Source: Verrucomicrobiaceae bacterium (GTDB lineage: Bacteria; Verrucomicrobiota; Verrucomicrobiia; Verrucomicrobiales; Verrucomicrobiaceae). From it: a stretch of DNA of 64,000 nucleotides. The position numbers and the translations under genes are program-made. The DNA is taken from the NCBI GenBank assembly GCA_024232965.1, contig JACKQF010000011.1, forward strand, positions 29,310-93,309, written 5' to 3'. Under the pieces are notes generated by a model. It was not told the DNA's origin, made no database searches, and was given only the letters and a program-made list of their open reading frames with translations. The stretch's first letter is position 1, and every line of letters starts with the position of its first letter. Positions 7,322-16,400 of this stretch are shown piece by piece.

Positions 7322-10300
7322 TTACACGTCGTCGGGGGCTAGCCAGCGCATGCGGAGGATGCGGAATTTGCGGCCGTAGGCGATGTTGTTTTTGGCTTTG
7401 AGGGTGCTGGGGGCGGCCCAGGGGGTGTCGGCTTGTTCGGCGTCGGGGTCGGTGGTGCTGGAGAGGTATTCGGGGAGGCGCTGCACGATGAGCTCGCACC
7501 AGGCGCGGGCTTGGAGGCGGTTGGTCTGGGGGTCGATGACATCCCCGTAAGCGCGGATTTTGAAGGTGTCTGAGCGGGCGGCCCACTGGGGGCCGAGCGC
7601 CTGGAAGAGATCCCCCTGGGTGAGGTAGCCGGGGGCGGCGGCGGCGAGGGGGCCGGTGGCGTGATCGGGATGGGGGAAGTCGGCGGGGTCGGTGTCGTCT
7701 TCATTGCCCTGGGCCTTGGCCCGGGCGGTGGCGGCGTCGAGGTCGCTGGCGGTGAGTTCGGCGGGAAAGAGGCCGTTGATCTGGGTGCGATCGATGGCGG
7801 CCTGGAGTGCGCCGGTGAGGCCGGTCTCTTCTTCGCTGAGGCGGCGGTTGAGGAGATCTGCGAGGCTGATGAAGGGGCCGCGGCGTTTGACTTCCTTGAC
7901 GATTTCCTCTGCGAGGGCGCGGACGTCGCGATCGCTGAGGCTGCGGTAGCCGCGCCAGCGATTGTTGGCAGGGCCGCTGGCTAGCATGCAGCGGGAGATG
8001 AGGTTGAGGATATCGTCTTTCACCTCGGTATCGGAGTCGTCATCGGTGGCGTCCCGCTGGGCGATGGAGAGGTGATCGAGGCTGGCGAGCTGCGCCATCC
8101 AGGCTTCGACAGAGGTGCTATTGACGTTGAAGGCACCGCGCAAGAGGAGGCGAGAGGCGGCGAGCTGGTAGGGGCGGACGCCGTCGAGTCCGGAGATGAG
8201 GGTCTGGGCGACTTTTTGGCGGTTTTCGTTAGCGCCGACGAGGAAGAACATGCGCCGATTCGGCAGAGGCACGGGGTTCTCCAGGCGGGTGAAATCGACG
8301 ATGCGGCTGGTGACGCCTTCGCTGCCGGGATAGGGGGTGATGGAGGAGAAGAAGTATCGATCCGCGAGGGCGGCATTGGCATGCCAGGGTAGATCAAAGA
8401 CGTGATTGCGCTCCCCATCGGAGCTGAGGGGGCGTTCGATGTAGGGATTGGCGTGGCTGCTGCCGAAGATGTAACCGGGGTTGAAGGGGCTGCGGTCGAA
8501 CTCGAAGTGCTGGAGACTGCCGAGGGAGACGAGCGGGGTGGTGGGGCACTCAAAGAGCGGAGAGTGGGTGGTATCGCCGTCCGAACTCATGGAGGGACCC
8601 CAGTAGCCATTGGAGTCTGGCTTGATCTCGATGATGCCAAAGTCTGAGGAGATCTTGCGCGCATCAATCTGGTAATGGGGGGCGGTGGCGGGGTAGCCGC
8701 CATCGTGGTTGCGCTGCAGGCGGCCGAATCTGGGGGAGAAGTGGTCGATGAGCGGGGCGGGGAATTTGGCGAGATCTGCCTCGGTCTTCCAGTACCAATC
8801 CCAGACGCCGAGGAAGCGCTTGTGATCGGCGCTGAGGTGATCCCCGACGGCGAGTTCATCACTCATGCCGGGGAGGGGCTTGCCGTCTTCTTCTCCAGTA
8901 TAGCGGCGGGTGCTGTAGAGGAAGCGCATGGCGGAGCCGAGGCGCATGGGCCACCAGTCAAAGGAGTCGATGGGGGAATTCCCGCCTTTGAAGAAGCCGA
9001 GCGATTCGGCGTAGAGCGGCAGGGGATCGCCCTCTGGGTTCAAGGGGACCTCTTCGCGATCGGGGCGGTCGAAGTGCTCGGCGGGGTAGTTTTTGATAAA
9101 CTCAAAGGGGTCGTCGTCGGGGTAGGCTCCATCGCGCAGGGGCTCCAGGGTGATGCGCACAGTGGAGTCGGAGTAGAGGCGGACGAAGGCCTTGCCGGGA
9201 GGCGGTGGCGCGCCGCCAGGGCCTGCGCGTCCAGGCGCGAGCAATTGATCAAAGCCGACGCCGCCATCGGGGTTCCAGCCTCGGGTGAGCTTCAGATGCT
9301 GGTCCTGGACGAGCTTGGAATCCTGGAAGAGTTCGGGCGCGGTATTGTTCGGTGAATACACGGCGAATTCGCCGGGCTGGATCTGGGACTTGGCGGAAAG
9401 ATCATCGGGATCTTTGAGAAGGATATAGGCACCGGACTGGAGCTGGTAATTGGCGAAGAGCTGCTGCTGGGTGATATCGGTGGCGACGGACCACTCTCTA
9501 TTTTGGTCTGCCCACTCGCCATTTTGTCCGGGCGGCAGTGAGCCTTGGCTAGGGCGGGTGGCGCGGTAGATGGTGCCGCCGTGGTAGACTTCGTCGCCAG
9601 TCCGGTAAGGCCGTGAGGCACCCCAGGGATCGCGCTTTTCAACGACGATGTGCAAGGTGGGCGACATGGAGTCGATGCGGAAGGCATCGAACTCGAGCTT
9701 GGTATTGTAGGGGTTCCAAAGGGTGATGATGGGATCGAGGGCGATGACGAGTTTTTGATCTGGACCGCCGGGTGTCTCTGCGGCCTCGGGTTTGGCCATG
9801 GCGCTGTAGGCAAAGATGACGCGAGAGGCGAGCGGGGTAAAGGCGCGCGGAGTGGGGGCAACGATGGAGAGGAGCGGGGGCTCTGCGTCGTCGCGCGGGA
9901 TCGGTAGGAGTTGCGCGCTGAGCATGGGATCGCCATCGGGATCGTCCATCTTTTTGTAGGCTCGGTAGTAGTCCCGCAGGGTGCGCCAGGAGGGGGCGTC
10001 GTAGCTGGTCACGTCGTCGGTGACTCGGAACATGGGCTTGTCATTAGCTCCATCGAAGAACGAGTCGCCATCGAACTCGGTGTCGTTCATCTCCAGCGCG
10101 AGATTCAGATCCAGCTTCAGCCCGCCGCCATTCGCGGTGGTGCTGAGCACGCCATACGAGTCTGCGGTGAAGCTGTGGTAGTAGTGCTGGAAGAGGCGGC
10201 GATAGGTGCGGCGCTGCCCGCTGTCTGCCAGCAGAGGTGCCTGGGAGTAGGTGAGCACGCGGTCGGCGAGCTCCGAGTCGCGAGGGAAGTCTGCCATGTC

Positions 10301-11056
10301 GTCCGCCTTCCACAGGGCGGGCCGTGGGGCGGCGGCGACGTTTGACTTTACCTGGCGCATGTTTTCCGCGCCGTTGATATCGCTGCCGGGTAGGGCGAGA
10401 TTCAGCCGCGCTTTGACGCCCTCATCAAAGACCCACCAGGCCTGGTGGCCGATGACTTCTTCTTCGCCCTTGCTACCGGTGGAGCGGCGATTGGCCTTGG
10501 CCTTTAACTCGATGAGGCGGGCCTTGACGGAGAGAGCGGGATCATCACCGACGTCATGGCGCAGCAGCCAGACGGTCTCGCCACCGGGCTGGGGATCGGG
10601 CAGGTTGGTGGTGGGATCGACGGGACTTTTGGGCGGGTGATCTGGGTCATACGTTCCGACGCCGTCGCTGGTCAGCCAGACCATGGGTTGCGGTGGTTCG
10701 TCGGGCTTATCGGGATCGCGAGAGGCGGGCCAGACGCCGGTGAGATAGGGATTGCGAATGCCATCGGGGTCGGGCGTATCGGGATTGCTATCCAGCAGGG
10801 CGGCGGTGGCGGTGATGCGGTCATCGTGGCCGGCGTAGGTCTGCAATTGGCCGAGTCCGGCATAGGCGGCATTGAGGGCGTTTTGCCGCGCGCGCTGCTG
10901 GATGGCGGCATTGTCCATGAGGCGCGTCTCGGTGAGGGTCAGCGTGACGAGGGACATGATCATGCCCAAAAGCAGCGCACTGAGCAGCAAGGCGATCACG
11001 AGCGCGAAACCTCTGCGCCGTGAAGTGGATGCGTGAGGGTGAGGGCGGGGGATCAT
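7322..11056 (-). CDS. Verru_Chthon cassette protein A, giant GspK-like minor pseudopilin
   Basis: 1244 residues. After 'SRRRG' comes the segment 'FALVIALLLSALLLGMIMSL', a type IV-prepilin/PilX-like N-terminal helix with a G/F processing site. Position +5 of the mature protein is not glutamate, as is also the case in GspK. The next ~60 residues are the amphipathic helix extension, and the rest is a very large extracytoplasmic domain with repeated secretion-pathway-like features and Pro/Asp-rich loops. The family is that of the A protein of the Verrucomicrobium/Chthoniobacter cassette. The start codon overlaps the cassette C stop by four bases (ATGA). Expected role: capping subunit of a pseudopilus-like tip complex in the envelope. 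Family recognition is strong; the GspK analogy is inference. Confidence 0.85.
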   Translation of the reverse strand: MIPRPHPHASTSRRRGFALVIALLLSALLLGMIMSLVTLTLTETRLMDNAAIQQRARQNALNAAYAGLGQLQTYAGHDDRITATAALLDSNPDTPDPDGIRNPYLTGVWPASRDPDKPDEPPQPMVWLTSDGVGTYDPDHPPKSPVDPTTNLPDPQPGGETVWLLRHDVGDDPALSVKARLIELKAKANRRSTGSKGEEEVIGHQAWWVFDEGVKARLNLALPGSDINGAENMRQVKSNVAAAPRPALWKADDMADFPRDSELADRVLTYSQAPLLADSGQRRTYRRLFQHYYHSFTADSYGVLSTTANGGGLKLDLNLALEMNDTEFDGDSFFDGANDKPMFRVTDDVTSYDAPSWRTLRDYYRAYKKMDDPDGDPMLSAQLLPIPRDDAEPPLLSIVAPTPRAFTPLASRVIFAYSAMAKPEAAETPGGPDQKLVIALDPIITLWNPYNTKLEFDAFRIDSMSPTLHIVVEKRDPWGASRPYRTGDEVYHGGTIYRATRPSQGSLPPGQNGEWADQNREWSVATDITQQQLFANYQLQSGAYILLKDPDDLSAKSQIQPGEFAVYSPNNTAPELFQDSKLVQDQHLKLTRGWNPDGGVGFDQLLAPGRAGPGGAPPPPGKAFVRLYSDSTVRITLEPLRDGAYPDDDPFEFIKNYPAEHFDRPDREEVPLNPEGDPLPLYAESLGFFKGGNSPIDSFDWWPMRLGSAMRFLYSTRRYTGEEDGKPLPGMSDELAVGDHLSADHKRFLGVWDWYWKTEADLAKFPAPLIDHFSPRFGRLQRNHDGGYPATAPHYQIDARKISSDFGIIEIKPDSNGYWGPSMSSDGDTTHSPLFECPTTPLVSLGSLQHFEFDRSPFNPGYIFGSSHANPYIERPLSSDGERNHVFDLPWHANAALADRYFFSSITPYPGSEGVTSRIVDFTRLENPVPLPNRRMFFLVGANENRQKVAQTLISGLDGVRPYQLAASRLLLRGAFNVNSTSVEAWMAQLASLDHLSIAQRDATDDDSDTEVKDDILNLISRCMLASGPANNRWRGYRSLSDRDVRALAEEIVKEVKRRGPFISLADLLNRRLSEEETGLTGALQAAIDRTQINGLFPAELTASDLDAATARAKAQGNEDDTDPADFPHPDHATGPLAAAAPGYLTQGDLFQALGPQWAARSDTFKIRAYGDVIDPQTNRLQARAWCELIVQRLPEYLSSTTDPDAEQADTPWAAPSTLKAKNNIAYGRKFRILRMRWLAPDDV

Positions 11057-12033
11057 AACTCTCGCTTCAAGTTAACGCTGCGCATGTAGATGCGGGCGTC
11101 TTGATCAACGACATGCCACCAGGCGTCTGCGTCCATGTGCTCCTGCTCGCGGGCGCGGAGTTCGCGGGCACCGAAGTGGCTGAGGATGCGGACGTAGATG
11201 TCCATGCGCTCTGGCATGCCGTCCTGCGGTGCGCGGTAGCGGTGCTCGTCTGAGAGAGGGGAGAGGCTCTGGTGGCGATTCGGGAAACCTTCCACCAATT
11301 GGCCATCGTCATTGCGCTGCAGGATGATGACGCCGAGATCAACGATCTGACCGCAGACGAGGCTGTTTTCTCCGGGCTTCTTGAGCTCCCCCGGTTCGCC
11401 AGGATTGGTGTTGCCGCTGTATTGATCGATCTGGTATCCCTGGTCAAAGGTGCGATCCGCACGCACGACGGTGCGGAAGAGTTGGTAGCCAGCGGAGTCC
11501 TCCGGCGCGCCGGGTGCGGGTCGGGTGCGGATGATCTGCCAGCCGACGGCATTGATGTCTCCCGGTGTATCGTGCTGATCGGTAAAGACATCGCGGTCCT
11601 GTGGCATGCAGAAGAAGCGCAGCCACATCCCAGCCTGACCAAAGCGGTAGTCGGCGGGATCGATCTTGTCGGTGCCGCGATCCGGCCGCGGCGCGAGCTC
11701 CAGGGAGTCGCCAGCGGGTTTTTCACCTGGTGCAGTGATCCAGCGGCCGGAGTTGTTGCCATCGGTGAGGACATCGACGGCCAGCCAAGTTTCGTTTTCG
11801 CGCTGGCGAATGAGGGCGGTTTGGAAATCCTGGGTGAGGAGATCCATGACCAAGCGAGCGCGGGAACTGCGATCCAGCAGACTGGTGGAGCCGCGGTAAA
11901 TGCGCCCCGCATTCAGCGTCCAGATGGCGAGAAAGGCGGTGAACATCGCCGTGAGGGTGATGGCGAGAAGGACCTCGATGAGGGTAAAGCCAGCCCGGCG
12001 GCGCAGAGTGTGGAGATGGACGCGCGCTGGCAT
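11053..12033 (-). CDS. Verru_Chthon cassette protein C, GspJ-like prepilin
   Basis: 326 residues. The N-terminus 'RRRAG|FTLIEVLLAITLTAMF' is a canonical type III (prepilin peptidase) signal with Glu at +5 and a hydrophobic helix of about 20 residues. The remainder is a soluble domain with 'LVMDLLTQDFQTA', a segment typical of GspJ/PilW-type minor pilins, which flag a helix right after the N-terminal stalk. It lies between B (12 bases upstream) and A (four-base overlap), so the genes should be translated together. Its size is larger than classical GspJ (about 200 residues). Expected role: minor pseudopilin in a tip complex, processed by a prepilin peptidase encoded elsewhere. Confidence 0.87.
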   Translation of the reverse strand: MPARVHLHTLRRRAGFTLIEVLLAITLTAMFTAFLAIWTLNAGRIYRGSTSLLDRSSRARLVMDLLTQDFQTALIRQRENETWLAVDVLTDGNNSGRWITAPGEKPAGDSLELAPRPDRGTDKIDPADYRFGQAGMWLRFFCMPQDRDVFTDQHDTPGDINAVGWQIIRTRPAPGAPEDSAGYQLFRTVVRADRTFDQGYQIDQYSGNTNPGEPGELKKPGENSLVCGQIVDLGVIILQRNDDGQLVEGFPNRHQSLSPLSDEHRYRAPQDGMPERMDIYVRILSHFGARELRAREQEHMDADAWWHVVDQDARIYMRSVNLKREL

Positions 12034-12045
12034 AGGGGCAGGGCG

Positions 12046-12300
12046 TTAGGGCGTGGTATTGGCGGTGGGGTCAGAGGTGGGGCCGCCGTTCGATTCTGGG
12101 ATGACGGTGTCGGTGGTGACGGCGGCATTGCGCATGCCAGCCTCCGCTGCGCGAAGGCGTCGCGTGCTGCCACCGATGGAACCGAGCAGGCTCATGACCA
12201 CCACCGCGACCATGGCGACGACACCCAAAGCCAGCACCACCTCGATCAGCGTGAAGCCGCTGCGGCGGGAGGTGGGGCGTGTCTGAGCGGGGGAGGGCAT
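12046..12300 (-). CDS. Verru_Chthon cassette protein B, small GspI-like prepilin
   Basis: Only 84 residues: basic leader, 'SRRSG|FTLIEVVLALGVVAMVAVV' prepilin signal with Glu at +5, then a short tail (RRLRAAEAG..). The small size and position just before the J-like gene match GspI/PilV, the smallest minor pseudopilin of the H-I-J-K set. No frameshift signs are seen, and the gene ends in a Thr/Pro-rich stretch before its stop at 12046. It may be a shortened member of its family. It sits nine bases downstream of D and 12 bases upstream of C. Confidence 0.82.
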   Translation of the reverse strand: MPSPAQTRPTSRRSGFTLIEVVLALGVVAMVAVVVMSLLGSIGGSTRRLRAAEAGMRNAAVTTDTVIPESNGGPTSDPTANTTP

Positions 12301-12309
12301 GGCGGCAGT

Positions 12310-12933
12310 TTACTCCTTTTCGGTGCCGGGTGGCAATTCGGAAACAAAGCCGTAAGCACTGACCCAGATGCCGCGGATGTCTTTGCGATCTTTAAAGACG
12401 GGCTTCCCATCGACGACACCACCGAGCCCGAAGCGGCAGACATACGAGGAGTCTGCGGTGCGTCCGGATCCCTCAAACTCATAGCTGAGACATTGCGCGC
12501 CAGAGGCCCAGCCGCTGACTGCCTCTGGCAGCGTGGCGCTTTTTCCGCTGTGCGGACCGGCGGTGGCGGTGTCTGCCCAGACGATGCCGGGGGGCAGTCT
12601 CTCTGGCAATCCCACGGGGTGCCACTCGCCAGAGCCGGGCTCTGTCTCCGCGACGATGGTGACGGCGCGCCAGCAGTAGTCGGGCTGGTCGGGATCGGTG
12701 TGGACGAGCAGGCGGGCGTTGCTGGAGCGCATGACGGCGACAAAGCGGGCCTCGCGGATTTTGCTGCCGACGAATTGCTCTGCGGCGGACATCCTTTCCC
12801 CCATTGGTGTCTTTTGAAACGAAAGACCTGCCATCAGGAGAATGGCGATGATGACCAGGACGATCAATTGCTCCAGGAGGCTAAAGGCCTGCCTGCATGA
12901 GCAGCGCACGTTGCCCTGGAGAAATGCGGTCAC
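12310..12933 (-). CDS. Verru_Chthon cassette protein D, GspH/FimT-like prepilin
   Basis: 207 residues. The leader 'CSCRQA|FSLLEQLIVLVIIAILLMAG' is a prepilin peptidase site with Glu at +5, although Ala replaces the usual Gly at -1. The following part 'AAEQFVGSKIREARFVAVMRSSNARLLV' is characteristic of GspH/FimT pseudopilins (helix followed by the first beta strands). It is the first gene of the cassette. Its start lies six bases after the stop of the Fur-family gene, so the regulator and the pseudopilins are almost certainly co-transcribed. Expected role: minor pseudopilin initiating or joining a tip complex. Confidence 0.85.
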   Translation of the reverse strand: MTAFLQGNVRCSCRQAFSLLEQLIVLVIIAILLMAGLSFQKTPMGERMSAAEQFVGSKIREARFVAVMRSSNARLLVHTDPDQPDYCWRAVTIVAETEPGSGEWHPVGLPERLPPGIVWADTATAGPHSGKSATLPEAVSGWASGAQCLSYEFEGSGRTADSSYVCRFGLGGVVDGKPVFKDRKDIRGIWVSAYGFVSELPPGTEKE

Positions 12934-12939
12934 GCGGAG

Positions 12940-13425
12940 TTAGTGGTGATGCGTCTGGAGCTCTGGGTGCTCCTTGAAGCGGCAGGTGCCGTTGCGGGAG
13001 AGTTCATCGCAGTGGGCCTCGATGCGCATGCTTTTCATCTGCGGCTGAAAGCCCAGCCTGCGGGTGATGCAGTCGTGCAGCAGCGCGATGTGCTCGTCCT
13101 CAAACTCAACGACGCGATCACAATCGAGGCAGATGAGGTGATTGTGCTGGGGCTTGTCGAGGAAATTGGGGTCGTAGTATGTCTGATCGCGACCGAGCTC
13201 CACGACGCGCAGGAGATCGCATTCCTGAAGGAGGCTGAGGGTGCGGTAAACGGTGGCGCGGGAGACGGTGCGGTCAATTTTCCGGACCATGTCCAGCAGT
13301 TCATCTGCATTGAAGTGGCGATCCGTGGCAAAGGCTGCCTCGACGATAACATCCCGTTGTCGGGTGTTTCTCAAGCCCTTGGCGGCAAGGTGCTTGCTGA
13401 GTCGTTCATTGATTCGTGCGTCCAT
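12940..13425 (-). CDS. Fur-family metalloregulator
   Basis: 161 residues from ATG 13425 (MDARINERL); a TTG at 13464 would add 13 residues. N-terminal winged helix 'RNTRQRDVIVEAAF..HFNADELLDMVRKIDRTVSRATVYRTLSLL' is the Fur DNA-binding domain. 'HNHLICLDCDRVVEFED' carries the metal/dimerisation His residues and the CxxC pair. The C-terminal Cys pair is spaced C-x7-C rather than CxxC, and the protein ends in a His cluster (HHH). Such regulators repress iron-, zinc- or peroxide-response genes when metallated. Uncommonly, it is directly upstream of the pseudopilin cassette (six-base gap) and 61 bases downstream of a large secreted redox protein, so it may control this very unit. Which metal it senses cannot be told. 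Confidence 0.9.
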   Translation of the reverse strand: MDARINERLSKHLAAKGLRNTRQRDVIVEAAFATDRHFNADELLDMVRKIDRTVSRATVYRTLSLLQECDLLRVVELGRDQTYYDPNFLDKPQHNHLICLDCDRVVEFEDEHIALLHDCITRRLGFQPQMKSMRIEAHCDELSRNGTCRFKEHPELQTHHH

Positions 13426-13486
13426 TATCGCGGGCAGATTAGCCAGCAAGTGAGGGAATGACAAGCCTGCGGTATTTTTTTGAGTG

Positions 13487-16400
13487 CTAGGGCTGCCAGG
13501 GGCGCGGCATGCGCCAGTCTGGTTGCGGGTTTTTCAGACGTAAAAAGAAGGCTCCCTGGCTGGGGAAGAGCAGGGCATTGTCCACATCTGCAATGGGGCT
13601 GGTCTTTGTCCAAAAGTGGAAACTGCCGCCGGCGTTGACGAGGAAGTAGGTGTCGTAACCTCCGGTGGCGGCGGGATTTGAATCGGGGGTCCAGAATTGA
13701 ATGCGGTCTGCAGTGGGGGGCTGGTTTGATCCGGTGAAGCCATCGGCCAGCAGCATCGCGCGGCCTGCGGGGCTCTGCGCCACCGGCCAACCTCCCGCGA
13801 TCAGGGCAATGGCGGCGGTGTTGGGCGACGCAAAGTCATTGGCACGCACAACGCCAACGATGGGTGCGCTGAGGGCGGGTGTGGTGCGCTGAACGAGCAG
13901 CCCGGTGCCGGGGGCGATGACGGTGCCACCCTGATCTGATAGTCCAGAACCGAAGGCGACCCAGCGATGCACACTCGAAATATTGGCGAGCCAGTAGGTT
14001 TGCCATGTGGAGGTCGTGGAATTGAAGAGCATCACCCGATCTGCTGTGGCTGCGGAGGTGGTGGCGTGCCAGCTGTCGGGTGGGAAGGCCTCTGCCAAGG
14101 TGAGGTGATGGCGGACGATGATTCGGGAACCGCTGAGGTCGGGGATGATGGGCATCGTATTGCGTGGCGATCCTGCCTGGAGCGCTAGCGCGGTGGCGGT
14201 GCTGGTGGCGATATCGATGTCAAAACGATGTCCTTCGTGAGGGCCGTCGGCGATTTCCAGGTAAGCGGGACCGACAGAGTCGAGGAGGTCCTTGACGCTG
14301 GTGCCGCCAACGCTCGCTGCCACATCGAGCACGGTGCTGCCGCTGGTGATGCGCCCTGAGAAGCGCTCCGTCTCGACGACGCTGGGCCCGTAGGATCGGA
14401 TGCCGGCGGCAAAGAGATGGTGCTCCCAGTACCAAGTATCGGTGGCGGCGGTATCGCTGGTGCCGGGGATGGTGACCTCCAACCGCACGAGGCCGTGGCC
14501 GGCGATGTCGAAGCCGGGAAGGGTATCGAGGCCGGGAATCGTCAGCGTTTCTGTGCCGTCTCCATTGACGATCAAGGTGGGGGAGATGCCTGCGGGTGCC
14601 CATGCCATCGCTGGAGTCAACTCCGGGGCGACGACTAAGGTCATAGTAACACCACTGAGGCCCAGGGGTCGAGTGAGTACGGCGTCAAAGTGCGAGGTGG
14701 TGGGATTCCACACGACCTTGAATCGATCCTGCGCGGAACCTCCGCTGGAGGGATCTCTGCCAAGTGCGAATTCGAGGAGGTTTGCTGCGCTATCGCCATC
14801 GGGGTTTTGCAGCGGTCCATTTTGTCCCGCCAGCGGATGGAGTCGCTGCCAATCCGTCCACGATCCGGGAGTTGACCAAGTGGTTGCCTGCACCGCGCTA
14901 GACCAAGCCGAGGGGCCGTTCGCGTTGCTGGCGGCGATGTGGTAGTAATAGGTGGTCGCGTTGTCGAGGCTGGTATCGAGGAAGGTGGTACTGGAGGACG
15001 GGACGGTGGCGGCGGGTCCCCAGTTCGTGCCATCGAGGCTGCGCTCGATGATGTATTGATCGTGGTTGGTGGAAGCTGCTGTCCAGGTCACCAAAATGCG
15101 ATTGTAGTCGGTCGGGGTCGCGGTCGGGGAGACTGGTGCTGCTGGTGGGACCAGGGTATTGATCCACTGATCGATGACGGCGAGCGCGGCGGTATCGACG
15201 ACGTTCTTGGCCAAGGGCGGCATCTTTTCCGCGCCGAGACTGCCGACGCGAACATGCATGATGGATTGGGCGAGACTGCCGGGTGTGACCTCATGGGCTC
15301 CGGGAATGCCGAGGTTGTTGGAGACGACTCCGTTGATGATGTTTTGCGATACGAGCGGTGTATTAAATCGCGCATCCATCAGTGCTTGCGCTCCGCCGGG
15401 GCGGTGGCAGTGTGCGCAGTTGGAGTCGATGTAGGAGCGGACGCGGGTCTCGAGCGGTGCGGCAGTGTCGTGGATGGAGACCGATTTTAGCATGCCGCTG
15501 ATTTGGCCTGCGGTGAGGGTTTGATCGAACATGCCTAGATCACTCCAGGTCTGCAACTGGTGGACTGGTGTGGAGGTCCCAGGGTAAGTGAAGCTGCCAT
15601 TGAACTGCCAAGTGCGCGGGCCGAGGACTTGGGTGGAGGCAGTATTGTGGCATTGGAGACAGTCAGTGCGCGAGGGGTAGGTCCAGGGCTGGGTACGTGT
15701 GGCGCCGGTCGAGGTGGTGATGGTGACGTCCTCCACGAGGCCATCGGTCAGGAGATCGGCATCAGTGCCATCGGCGCGCCATTTGTAGGTGACGCCGTAC
15801 CAGTCGCCCCCGCTGGTTTTGACCGTGAAACGGGTCTCAAGTCGCATGCGGATATTTGGATTTTGCTCGTTGGTGGCCAGTTCGAAGTGCTTGATGAAAA
15901 CGGTGCCGACGGGGTAGTCCCACTCCGAGTCCGCGTGGAAGGTAACTCTCTCGCTGGCTGCATAGGGTGCATCTGTGCCAGGGAGTGCGATCCAGCGCTG
16001 CTTCAGTGCATTGTCTGACCACAGCGGGGAATTCACTGTGTAGGGGATGACGCCTCGCGCGGGGGTGAGAGTGGAAAGGTCAGCAAAGGCACCCGTGGCG
16101 GACAGCGTTGCGGGCGGTTGCGGGGTCGGTTGGCTACTGAACTTCAGAATGTGCCCTTCATTGCCCATCGACGTGAGGTAAAGCTCGCCGTTTTCGTCTA
16201 GGCCGAAGCTGGAGAGGGAGTAGCCGGTGGTGCTAGCGATCTGCCGGACCTCTGGCGTGGGCAGTCCCTGCCACTTCATGGCCCAGATGCGACCAGAGAC
16301 GTAGTCGCCAAAGATGTATTCACCCGCCAGAGTCGCCGCAAATGTGCTGCCGCGATACACGTGACCGCCGATGACGCAGCGATTGCTGTCCTCATGCGGA

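Noticed and set aside
11272..12900. 542-codon frame antisense to the pseudopilin cassette
   Set aside because: A shadow frame: no signal or domain, and it is opposite four convincing prepilin genes.
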